Shown here one piece after another: positions 47,293-57,747 of a stretch of DNA of 64,000 nt. The stretch lies in assembly GCA_029962745.1 (NCBI GenBank), contig CM057162.1, positions 18,561,408-18,625,407 of the forward strand, given 5' to 3'. Both the position numbers and the translations under genes were made by a program. How positions within the stretch are numbered: the stretch's first letter is position 1; the number at the start of each line of letters is the position of its first letter. The notes under the pieces were generated by a model. The model was not told the DNA's origin. It did not search any database and worked only from the letters and a program-made list of their open reading frames with translations. The stretch comes from Echinometra lucunter (taxonomy: Eukaryota > Echinodermata > Echinoidea > Camarodonta > Echinometridae).

Positions 47293-47507
47293 CGTGTGTA
47301 TGTGTGTGTGCGTGTGTGTGTGTGTTTCTGAAAAAAAAGAAGATAATAATCAGCCAACAAACTAACCAAATTGTCAATGTAATTTTGTGACTTATGTTTA
47401 TTTCTTCTTCACTTGGGATCGGGATAGTGTCTTTTCTTGCTGCCTTGTACTAGTATATCAACAGGCTTTCAATTGCATATATTCGTGTTTTCCTTTTCTC
47501 TTTTTAG

Positions 47508-47589
47508 TGCGCCTTCGAGAAGGCCCAGCCTGTCCGATGAAAATCCATTTCTGACATCGATAAGAAGCGAGGCCGAACTAAATTCTAAG
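47508..47589 (+). CDS. probable internal exon, unidentified product
   Basis: A textbook acceptor (GTGTTTTCCTTTTCTCTTTTTAG) is followed by 82 open bases and the donor AAG|GTAAAG. One base completes a split codon, then 27 whole codons follow, ending in phase 0. The peptide includes RRPSLSDENPFLTSIRSEAE, a charged, Ser-rich cytosolic-type sequence with a possible RRPS kinase site. Composition and codon mix differ from the AT-rich surroundings. A 96-codon frame (47437-47727) covers it but extends into intron-like sequence on both sides. I do not recognise the family. This is the strongest coding signal in the window. Confidence 0.42.
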
Positions 47590-48620
47590 GTAAAGAAAAT
47601 GCTGTTAACAGCTTTTACATCAAACAAGAATGAACTCCTGTGTATTAAGAAGATCTGGACGGAAATTAGGAAGAGGGGTTTTGTGGAATACAGAAGGAGA
47701 AATAGAATGAGTGAGAATGGTCGTTAAGCGGAAATGAATAAATGACAGAGGATGGCCAAAGATAACCACCACGATTATCTCGGACTGATGATAAACAGGG
47801 ATGATAAACCTTCACTTCATTATCAAATGAAAAGTTTAAGCAAAAAATCTTTATTGAAAAAAAAGGACCGAGCTGAGCGAATCACATATCCCATAGGTAT
47901 TATTGAATGTTGTCAATAACTTTAAAGGCAACAAGGATGAACTCCATGGTATAGAGGGGATTCAATAAAAATTTGCAAATACCTTTTCCTTACAAACAAA
48001 ACGAAACAAAACACCAACATGACCAAAGCACGCAAGTACCAACAGAAAAACAAGCAACAAGCAAGCACAAACATCAAAATTCATATGTAGAAAGCATGTG
48101 TCGTTTTCTCTCTCTGTCACTAATAACATGATAAATTTTTCCTATACCCACATAACCCACGGATATCGTAACCACGTCCATGGTCCGAACCGTCTTTGAA
48201 TACCATGCATATGGATCCTTCGAATAGTCCAATGCGACCCATGATCTTCCAAGAACCGAGTCGTTTGGTAACAAACAAGGGTATTGGTGTAATCCTACCG
48301 TGTTTACCCCAACCTTCTTTTTATTATGATCCACATTTTTCGGGTGGAGAATCATGCTAGATATTCTATCCATTGCACACATCCATTAAATAGTCCGTGA
48401 TGAATCAGAAGATATGTATTTAGGTCCTTTTAGGATGAAGTTGAACGATACTCATGTCTCTCTCTGCAAACATATAAATCGAATGCAGTATGACCCAATC
48501 ACGGCTCCTCGATTTAGGTACCATCGATTACCATCCAGTTATGAAAAAAAAAACCTAGCCTTTATACCCGAGTCACATCCACTTCAAACCGACCGACCGG
48601 TTCTTAGCAATCTGTAGGGT
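47590..48620. other. non-coding stretch; two unsupported frames
   Basis: A 102-codon minus frame (48074-48382) and a 67-codon plus frame (48414-48617) have mixed composition. No splice signal, domain or repeat relation supports either. If a gene crosses here, this stretch is intron. Confidence 0.35.
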
Positions 48621-48626
48621 GAATTT

Positions 48627-48777
48627 CTGGGCCTTGTTTCATAAAACTTGTTATCGATAACAAGTTGCAATAACTGTTATAAGGTACGGAAATCCTTGAA
48701 TCTGATTGTCTGAGAGCAATTTGTCATGGAAATGTGGCAGGTGTTATTGATAACAAGTTTCATGATACGGGGCCCAG
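48627..48777. mobile_element. foldback MITE, GGGCC/TTTCATGAAAC ends, family M5 relative
   Basis: CTGGGCCTTGTTTCATAAAAC.. on the left and ..GTTTCATGATACGGGGCCCAG on the right are inverted, with inner CTTGTTATCGATAACA pairing. The centre TGATTGTCTGAGAGCAA matches the ATTGGCTGAGAGCAA-type core of family M5. 151 bases, no coding. Confidence 0.78.
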
Positions 48778-51680
48778 ATCGATCTTTTGTCGATTTGGCA
48801 ACGGTCTCGGTGGTGTGAATGGGGTATGGACAAGCGATAGAAGACTGTCTTTGTCAAAGACCACTCTAGTCGTTAGCTATCGGTGCTTATTTCCAGGAGT
48901 TTAAATCATCCTCCATCATGTTCCTCCGATTGGGATATAGGTAATGGAGTAAGACCATGAGCGGTCATTCAAGAGGGCAATTTTCCTCGTTTATTCCCTC
49001 CATCTAGCTAATTGACGGAACCGAGACCCAAATGCGGAGCATGCCCCTCTGCTCTTCACATTCATTAGCATGTACCTGAAGATGAAAACAAATAACAGAG
49101 GGAAGGAGTCGGGGAATAATGAAATTGGCTGGCTTACATCAGGGATTGTTTGTTGTAAGCTATTCCATGTGATTGTCATAAGTTATTCCTCGTGTTTCTC
49201 TAGGAAATGGCGCCTTTAAGCGTATAGATGTTACTTGCCATGGGGATTTGGACAAAGCGTGGCGGGGGATATTCGTTAAATTCTGATATATATATATATA
49301 TATATAAAACAAAATCGAGACGAATATCATGCTTTGATCCAACTTAAGTTTATTAAAATTTCCACAAATTTTATATACATTTAAACAAAGTGAATAGTGT
49401 TCTGCTCGGAGTTGGTAAAATAAAAATACTCAAAATTCAATAAAAAAAAACTCCGTTGACAACGAATTTTCACGAATACATAAACATATACATGTAATTG
49501 TCTAAAAGCTCTCTTGTTACAACGTCAGATTTTAATTTATATCCTTAAATGCACCTATACTTGTTGTTCACATTACTCTGTTTACAAAATAAAACACAAG
49601 TGCTTGGTTTTCCATTACATTAATGACGCATATACGTGCAGAGTAAGGCATGCTCCGCCATGTGTTTCTTTTGTGTGCAGTTGGATGAAGTTCGGTTGGA
49701 GCCGAAACATTGATAAGTAAGATTGCGCTTCATCGCATTTACACCAGTCCGTTTCCGTGTGGATATTGGATCTGTCAAAGAGCATGACACGTGCTACTTG
49801 TCCTTACAATGACGATGCCTAATCCGTGACCTAATTGGATGAATATATTGTCCATAGATCAACCTTCTCCGCAGCCACAGTGAATTGAGAGCGTCCCACA
49901 TTTACATTGTAAATCAGTGCTAAATATGGAGCAATCCAGTTCGTCTGAGTCGAGCATCTTTTGGTGAAACGAAATGAGAATGTACTAACCCAGATTCATC
50001 TGGCAGACTTTCCGTGGAAACCTCGTTACGAAATCTGACACTGTCATAAGTCAACGTGCCAATATCACCGCGTATAATTATTAAACACCTGTTGCATGCA
50101 GATATCTTACATACACGATGATTTTAATTATAGAAATTTATTTTTTCCTCTTACCAATGTACTTGTATGTTTAGCATCCCTTGAATTCTAAATGGAACAA
50201 TCCGCGTTACTCTGAAGATTATATTGTTCCCCAAAAGAATACTCTTTTTCTATTCGAATATTAAATTTTGTTTAGTCTACGCATAGTCATATGCATTACA
50301 GCACCGAACGTGGCATACTTCACCGTGTTCTATCAACCATACCAGTATTACCAACATAAACATGTCAAACTAACTTAATCCTCCCTTTCTACTTGAACGC
50401 ATTCGACTTTATTACAGTTATTATAAGAATTGCTTTAGTTTTCATATTTCCCTGGGGAGTTATGTTCTGTTATTCGACTGTCTTTCAACCAGCAGTGCGA
50501 TTTTGTTTTTATCTAGGCCGTACAGAATATATATATACTGAGCAATCTGGGAAGTTATATCATTTTACAAATTAGTTTCCGCGGAAAATCATTACTCTCT
50601 GAGATTTCACACTTATAACTTTTGAGGAAACCCATCTTCAGCAGATGCTTAAAGCTCGAAGCTGTAAGGAGATCAATCTACGAGATTTGCTTTTCCGAAG
50701 CCCATCCCACTTGCTACAAACATGACAAAGTGTTCTATTTTTTTTTTATCAAAGATTGTTGAAAAGAAGTTCGAGTTTTGTCAAGGTAAAAAATGATTTG
50801 AAAGCATTGTTATTCTTTTTAGTTTGGAAGAATATCATATTTGTCCCGAGAGGGATTACTGTTCGAATGTCCCTATTTGACATGTTTCAAATGTAGACTC
50901 CCGACGATTCTTTTTTTTTCCACGCTACATGCGGATGTAATCATATACCCATGTTTTCGTACTGTATTTCACACTATAATGGTTTATTGTAATTTTGACC
51001 GGTTCCCAAACCTCTCTAAAAGTTTTCAGCTAATTCAATTATCGTATCATGCAAATTAATCATTTTGTTAACTCCAAAAAAGTTTCTTTCGGAATCCAGT
51101 TTCATGTGCAGTGTCGGACTCTCCTTGCAAAAGGTATCGGGCGAAGAGTGAGGTGGGATGGAGTACGTAGTACGCTTTATAAAAAAATCCTCGCTTTTTG
51201 GAAGCGGCCTACCGCTTTATAATTGATCAAGCCTTGACTGGCTATAAAGTGCCATAATGCCATTGCATTTGAAATTGTATACCATTAATTCCAGCTAATT
51301 TGAAGCTCGTAGAAAAAAAAACACATATTATAGCAGTGTGTCCCGCTTATTTTGTTGATGAATATTAAGGAAGCGTTCTATTCACCGTTAGTTAATTTTT
51401 GGCACTATCCTGATAATGGATGCCGGTAAATCTTGATTCGTGTCACATTTGACAAATCTTTTTTACCGGAAGGAAGTATTCATTTCATTTCCCAAACCGA
51501 AAAGCGAAAATAATCGCGGATTCCCCAATGAATTCTGCGTTTATTCCGACTAACACTGAAGAAGGGGTATTGATAACCTGACTGGAGAGTCAAAGTGTAT
51601 AAATGGTGAAATATTCACTGTGAAATGGGTTATGATGAATGTCAGCCGCAGACTTTGCTACGACATCGACAACAAAAATT
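48778..51680. other. non-coding stretch, no firm feature
   Basis: (AT)n at 49287-49306. A short exon-like minus pattern at 50156-50188 (AG after GTTCCATTTAG, donor GTAAGAGG, 11 codons) is too short to call. The phrase GGTTGGAGCCGAAACATTGATAAG at 49693 onward looks like part of a dispersed repeat, but no second copy lies in this window. Confidence 0.4.
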
Positions 51681-51685
51681 ACATT

Positions 51686-51820
51686 ACCAAGTTTCATGAA
51701 GTGTCTTGTCAAAGTTTTTTACTGACAAATTTGCTCTCAGCCAATCGGATGCAAGGATTTCAGTAGCTTATAATTGTCAGTAAAAATCACTGACAACACA
51801 CTTCATGAAACGCTCCCCTG
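51686..51820. mobile_element. foldback MITE, family M5, copy 2
   Basis: AAGTTTCATGAAGTGTCTTGTC.. on the left and ..GACAACACACTTCATGAAACGCTCCCC on the right are inverted. TTTTACTGACAA pairs with TTGTCAGTAAAA. The centre CTCTCAGCCAATCGGATG is the complement of the ATTGGCTGAGAG core. Confidence 0.78.
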
Positions 51821-53380
51821 TTGTCATGACCAAGGTAAGCATTGGTTAAAGCAGATATAAAGCATTCATCGCACTGACTCCCCTCCATTTCTCAGTATCT
51901 GACTATGTTTTAATGTCTTTATACAACTGCATTAATTCGACGGAATATTACCAGGCCCTACTCAATTTCTTTTTAAGAACATGTAGAAGGAGCACTATAT
52001 TGTCAGCTGGGTCCCGGAAGTTTGTTTGATAATGAGGAGGGAAGTGTTCAATGCTATATCACCTAAGGAACGTTTGGTTTCGGAATCGGACTGTGATAAA
52101 TCTTGATTACTTTTTTAATAACAATTTGACATACCCTGTCTGGAAAAAGGGAGTTTTCATGCCATGTTCTAATCCGAAAAAACGGAAAATAACGGCAAAT
52201 TCCCTAAAGATTTTAGCAATTACTTTCATCTTAATGGGAGTGATGCGCGCATCGAACAGCAGAATCGGCGGCTGCAGGCATGGCAAGAATGATGTAAATA
52301 TAACGTAGTGCGATAAGCAATGGATATCTGACGTCGTTTGTACTAAAAACGTGGTCATGATTTATTGGAAATTTATTTTATTATGCGTTTCTATTGATTT
52401 TTATTGATTTAATTCATTTAATATATATTTATATATATCTGTGTGTGCATGTGTGTATGCGTCTAAGACTAAATTGCAGTTAACAAAAATTAAGGACAGG
52501 AAGAGAAAAAAAGAAGGGTAAAATTGGTTGAAACATTTCTTTATGAGTAGATCAGTTTGATTAAAAAATCATAAAGAGCATTCGTCCTTCTTAAATTCTG
52601 TTTATGGAATGTAGACCAGACCTAGTTAAATCCAGAACAACCGTACTTGACCTGTCTCGGACATAATGAACAGATGAAAGACATCAGATTTTTCTCCGAC
52701 TATAGCCTTGTTTAAAACTCAACAAAAAATTTGATACATTCAGAAAACTAGATTTAATGAAAATGATGCAAAGTACCAAGATAATATCGACATTCTCCGT
52801 TAACCATTCGGTTCCTGTTTTCCGAGGAAATGTTACACCGTCTGCATTTCGTTAAAGTGTCGGCCCGAGTGGCGTCAAGGAATATGGGTTACTTTCATGA
52901 TCAGTAAAAATGGGGGAAATATGAGAAGTTGATGAAAGGCAAGAAGGATCGACACTATCCAGCTGAGAGATATAAGAATGGCAATTCCCGAATGTGACGA
53001 GAGGAAAAAAAATGAATCAATGACCGTTTACGAAAGACATTATAACCATCAGACCTTTTGGTGAAATACCCATGATTCCAGGGAGAGGGTTGCTTTTTTA
53101 GCATTTTTTGTTTTTGTTGTTGATGAAATTCTTTTAAGAACATTTGTTTAAGGGAAGGGACTTCATCGGTGTTTATTTCACAGAACTAAACAGAGAGAGG
53201 GAGAAGGGAAGGAAAGTGTAGTGATTCAAAAAGGTGGGATTAATTCTTCATACCCTATACTTTATAGGTCGACCTATTATGATCTTTGACATGGGATAAA
53301 ACACTCGCCACCTACGATCCACAGTCATGAGAAAGCGTCACTGCCTCCATTGGCTGTCTAAGTAAGATGTGAAATCCCGA
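51821..53380. other. non-coding stretch, nothing firm
   Basis: An 85-codon plus frame and an 83-codon minus frame overlap at 52051-52358 without any other coding evidence. The rest is AT-rich. Confidence 0.4.
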
Positions 53381-53383
53381 GGT

Positions 53384-53700
53384 TTTCGTCCTTGTACTGC
53401 ACAGGCTTTTAAAACTTCCATTCTGAATTATCTTAAACTTCCTCCACGACAAATCTGTGATCTTCAGCAGCAAAATTTGGATGCTGTCTCCCCCTCTCCC
53501 CCTGTCTCTCTCTCTCTCTCTCTCTGTGAATATCCTCAACACTTTTCGTCCTTGTACTGTACAGGCTTTTAAAACTTCCAGTCTGAATTATCTTAAACTT
53601 CCTCCACGACAAGTCTGATCTTCAGCAGCAAAATATGGATGCTGTCTCCCCCTCTCCCACTGTCTCTCTCTCTCTCTCTCTCTCGCTTTGTGCCTCTTCC
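53384..53700 (+). repeat. recent 160-bp tandem duplication with (CT)n
   Basis: Unit 1 (53384-53543) and unit 2 (53544-53700) are nearly identical. Both run from TTCGTCCTTGTACTG through ACAGGCTTTTAAAACTTCCA, CTGAATTATCTTAAACTTCC, TCCACGACAA and CAGCAGCAAAAT to a (TC)n block. Only a few substitutions and a small indel (AAATCTGTGATC/AAGTCTGATC) separate them, so the duplication is recent. The period is not a multiple of three, which argues against coding. Confidence 0.92.
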
Positions 53701-54240
53701 TCCACCATGTCTACCTTTACCGTATCTTCCATGTAGGGGTGTCTTCCACTTCTCTCTTCAGCTTGTTCTCGCTGTCTCCGTTTACCATGGTTTACACTCT
53801 CCTTTTCTTCCAGCCTCATTGTGGTGGACAGTCACATGTGTGCTACCTCTCTTCCGCTGTTCTTCCAACTCTTTTACTTCTCGTCGTACCTTACTCTGTT
53901 ACAAATTATGATGGGACAATGGACGATTAGTCGAAGTAATCTAGACACCGACCTACGCAATGTTCAAGAGTAAAGGAAGAACTGCTAAGCGATCCCTTCC
54001 ACGCGCAGCCTTCCCGTCCCATCTATGTTTTTCCTGTCTTTTTTTACCCTTCTCGCCTATCCATCCATGCCCTTTTCAATCTCCTTTGATATTAAGAATG
54101 GCGATCATGTTTGCTTGCCATGACTAGCTAATCATGTTTCTGTTTTAGTCGGCAGTATAGCCACTGGCTACAAATTGATTTGATGTTGAGAGAGAGACGA
54201 GTGGGCGCGAAAGGGCAGTGCTAAGTGGAAGCGACGCAAA
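53701..54240. other. pyrimidine-rich non-coding stretch
   Basis: TC-rich open frames of 80-90 codons (53639-53930) derive from the repeat tail and T/C-rich sequence. No domain. Confidence 0.45.
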
Positions 54241-54525
54241 TTACATAGCGTAATGGGTTTTCTCGACATTATCGGAGCAGGGTGCATGATCTTGATGTTG
54301 TAGGGTTCGTCTACAAGCCAGAGGATGAACCACAAAGGCTGCAGGTCCGAACTCGTAACCGATCATCAGAAGAATGGACTTGAGATTCTTAATTCTGAGA
54401 CTCTTTGAGGTTCGTATTTCCGGCAAAGAAACGGTGCACTCTGGTTGCCTATCTACCCGTCTTGGCAATCCTGGACCAGCCCTTACTGTTCTGCCTTGAA
54501 CGATAGGAAAAGAGACAGTAGGCAT
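54241..54525 (-). CDS. open frame with protein-like composition, doubtful
   Basis: A 94-codon minus frame in a locally GC-richer island. Its composition is mixed and not repetitive, with Cys, His and Arg residues toward the C-terminus. The start would be ATG at 54525. I could not match it to a family and see no splice sites or repeat copy. It may be a decayed gene or transposon piece, or chance. The next 300 bases carry a similar CTACC..TGTTCTGCCT phrase (about 54450 and 54735-54765), which may be an old duplication. Confidence 0.2.
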   Translation of the reverse strand: MPTVSFPIVQGRTVRAGPGLPRRVDRQPECTVSLPEIRTSKSLRIKNLKSILLMIGYEFGPAAFVVHPLACRRTLQHQDHAPCSDNVEKTHYAM

Positions 54526-55387
54526 GGTGAAGTATATCCATTTGAATTTAGAGAAAAGGGGATAGAGGGAGGGAGAAAGCAGTTAGGAGGGTAGATATTA
54601 AGAAAGAGAGGAGGAAGGGAGGAGGGAATATCGGGGAAGGAGGTGAAGGAGGGACCCTATATTGCACACTCCTGCCCGAAGGGTCGGAACAGGACGTGTT
54701 TCAGGAGAATAAATACTATACCCTGGAGGCCTACCTATCCTTTTAGCAGTCCCGGTGTTCTGCCTGGTAAGAGGAATGAATGCGAGGTATATGGCATTCT
54801 AAATTTCGGAGAAACAGAGCAGAGAGAGGGGGTAGATATGGGGGTATAACGGGTATGACGACGGTTAGCATGGTTAGGGGAAAAGGAATAGTGAGTAGAC
54901 AAATGGGGAGAATTTTCGTTTAGAAATAGTCTCATACCTTCTACATTCATGACAGTACAACTGTAATGCTTTTGTTCTTTTTTGGTTTTTGTTTTTTTAT
55001 CATTTTTGTTTTTGCTTTTTTGGGGGGGAGGGGGGGGGGCAATGGTTGGCTCTTAATAGGAGTTTGGAATATAAATCAATACTTACAAATTAAACTGCTA
55101 TGTATTTTCGACGCCTATTTCCGCAAAGATTTTGTCGAAACCACACGTGAACAGGCATTTTTCCCCTTGCATGAGAGATATTAGCTAGGGACGATAAAAT
55201 CAAATTTCTGCATTTAAGGTTTTATTGATTGATGCGTTACCATTGCCGCTACTCTTTGGGGACAGCCTCTTTCACAGGACAGTGCACTTGACCTAGGAAG
55301 ATCTCTGTGGATATCCTCAACACTTCCCAAATAAACGGTTCCAGTGAACCTAGAGATTCCCACTTCTGCTTCTTGTTTGCAGTTTTT
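54526..55387. other. non-coding stretch, purine-rich then G-rich
   Basis: Purine-rich at 54550-54650, T- and G-rich at 54970-55045. No gene recognised. Confidence 0.45.
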
Positions 55388-56272
55388 ATGCCTCCGCCCA
55401 CCGTAGGTGGCTGCCGGAGGCATTATGTTTTCGGGTCGTCCGTCCGTCCGTCCCGTTTTCGTTCTCGCGATAACTTAAGAACCGTTTGACGGATCAACTT
55501 CAAACTTGGCTCGTGTATGCATATGGGAGGGACAATGATCTGATTAGATTTTGGAGTCTCAAGGTCAAAGGTCAAGGTCATAAAGGTAATAATACGCATA
55601 AAAATGGTTCGTTCTCGGGATAACTTAACCATTTGACAGATTGGCTTCAAACTTGGCTCATGTATGCACATGGAAAGGACAATGATCTGATTAGATTTGG
55701 GGGTCACAAAGTCAAAGGTCATAGAGGTCATTATGTACATAGAAATGGATCGTTTTCACCATAACTCAACAGCCATTTGACCGATCAACCTCAAACTTGG
55801 CACATGTATGCATATGGGAGAGACAATGATCTGATTAGATTTTGGGGTCTCAAGGTCAAGGGTCAAAGGTCATAGAGGTCATTATGTACATAGAAATGGT
55901 TCGTTCTCGCGATAACTCAGCCACCATTTGACGGAGCAGCTTCATACTTGGCACATATGCATATGGGAGGGACAATGATGTGATTAAATTTTTAGGTCTC
56001 AGGTTAAAGGTCAAAGGTCATAGAGGTCATTATATACATGAAAATTGCTTGTTCTTGCGATAACTTAACAACTCTGTGACGATTCATCTCCCAACTTGGC
56101 TCATGTATGCATATGGAAGTCTCATAATTGTCTCATTAGATTTGGGAGTCACAAGGTCAAAGATGTCATTTTATACATGAAAAAAAAAATCAACATAAAT
56201 GTGCCATATATTTCTGATCTGGCCATTGCGGAGGCATAAATTTCGAGCGCGAGCGGTCGAGGATTCATCTAG
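55388..56272 (+). mobile_element. tandem-structured element with AGGTCA half-site arrays, copy 1
   Basis: Starts with ATGCCTCCGCC and its last part contains CGGAGGCAT, so the ends are inverted; a further ATTTCGAGCGCGAG..TTCATCTAG tail follows. The 5' end itself folds (ATGCCTCCG/CGGAGGCAT at 55388-55423). Inside are five units of 141-151 bases, marked by GTTCTCGCGATAACT-type starts at about 55461, 55611, 55752, 55903 and 56051. Each repeats TTCAAACTTGGC, GTATGCATATGGGAGGGACAATG and GATTAGATTTTGG. Units end in AAGGTCAAAGGTCA-type strings. The near-150-base period leaves a 105-codon minus frame (55423-55740) open as an artefact. Confidence 0.85.
55562..56029 (+). promoter_or_regulatory. arrays of nuclear-receptor half-sites (DR1, DR3)
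   Basis: AGGTCA copies: 55562-55567, 55569-55574 and 55575-55580; 55716-55721 and 55725-55730; 55853-55858, GGGTCA 55860-55865, 55867-55872 and 55876-55881; AGGTTA 56001-56006, 56008-56013, 56015-56020 and 56024-56029. Spacing of one base gives DR1 (the RXR/PPAR/HNF4 type of site) and spacing of three gives DR3 (the VDR type). The match is seen directly; binding is only inferred. Confidence 0.6.
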
Positions 56273-57700
56273 TTCTTCAATCTTGTTGCTTATTGATTTT
56301 ATGGTGACTGAATCATTGAAATGATAAAAGAAACTTTTGAACGAGAATGCCGCCTAAGAATAAAGTTGTATAGTAGTGGCTGACGTTACTAGACGATGAT
56401 TTTGTTCAATTATTCTGGCGTAAACTTTGTGGCCAACTTGAACTAGCATACGAGACCTTTGTCTCCGAAACCTCTTATCAGAACGAAGGCCAACGAAACG
56501 TTTTTCATTTATTTTTTTTTTAGAAACAAATTTACATGAATTATATAGCATTGGAATCATTAACGGAAACTCGAAAATTACAAGGAGAAGGTTACAAATT
56601 GAAAATACGACATATCAAGAAGTTATAACTCCTTGGACGTATCATTGTTTCCTCAACGAGCCTGCGACAATATATGGGAGAGTGTTAGAACCCAAGTCAC
56701 CTGGTCACACCATCGAAACCAACGCCCGACAAAGAACCGATCGAACGAACGATAACATATTCATATGAATGGCCATGAATCGGTCGATTTGCATTCGATC
56801 TGAAGTCGATCATGTCGATTGGGAGGTGTTACTTGGGTCTTGTACCTGCGGGAGATGGAACTGGATTTTCATGTCAATGATTCGGAAGCCTTCCATCATG
56901 AATGTCCATGTTGTTTATCTGGACACGCTAATTGCCTGCGCAGCCGACTAAATTAAAGCCTTGTGGAAGGCGGGGGGGGGGGGGGGGGTGGGGAGGGTAT
57001 TTCCAACATAGAAATGATTGGAGTCCTATCAAATTGTGATTTTGTCTCCATGAACTTGAGCACGTTGGGTATCCTATGTCTTTGTCATATATGCGCCAAA
57101 TCTGTTTCACGGGTGCTTGTTCGTTTGTTTTGATTCTTGTCGGTGACTGCTCGGTGGTAATTTTGAGGACGATTTTCCCGTATTTATTTGCGCTCGTGTG
57201 ATTTATGCGAAATGATCAAAGGTTTGTATGTAAATATTTAAAGACGCCTTCATTTTGACTTAAAGATTATTAGACTGTCTTTATATGAGGTTTATAAAAC
57301 TGAATCACCTCATATACATAAATAACAACATAAGGGTAGTCATGGTAGTGTTTGAAGCTTTGGGAGTAGATGGCAGTGATTTATAGAGAGAAGGAACAGC
57401 TAAACAGACACTGCAGGAAAACCCAGAATCATATCGAGTTATTGAGACACAATATAATCCTTGAAACAAAGAAGTGGAGTTGTACTTTAGCATGTCAAAG
57501 GAGCCATATGAAGGGACCACTCTTTCCTTCTTAATCGCTGAATCGTGTCTGCAATCCACTCCACATGTGAATGACATTTTCGATAGTGGGTTTAAAAGTG
57601 CAAGATGTTATAGAAGAAGCGAGAAAGAGAAAGAGATAAAGAAAGAGAAGGAACACTAAAACAACCTATGAGAGTTATTGAAACGGGATGCAGACAAACA
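56273..57700. other. non-coding stretch, G17 run
   Basis: G17 at 56972-56988. A 90-codon minus frame at 57305-57577 has no recognised domain. Purine-rich at 57610-57655. Confidence 0.45.
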
Positions 57701-57718
57701 CAAACAGAAGTGAACACG

Positions 57719-57747
57719 CCCCCCCCCCCCCCGGGGGGGGGGGGGGG
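57719..57747. repeat. C14G15 homopolymer junction
   Basis: A run of 14 C is followed directly by 15 G, a perfect palindrome able to form a pure G-C hairpin or, on each strand, G-quadruplex-type structures. Assembly error at such a site is possible. Confidence 0.9.

Noticed and set aside
55423..55740. 105-codon minus frame with an internal repeat of about 50 residues
   Set aside because: The repeat comes from the near-150-base unit of the half-site element; other units break the frame.
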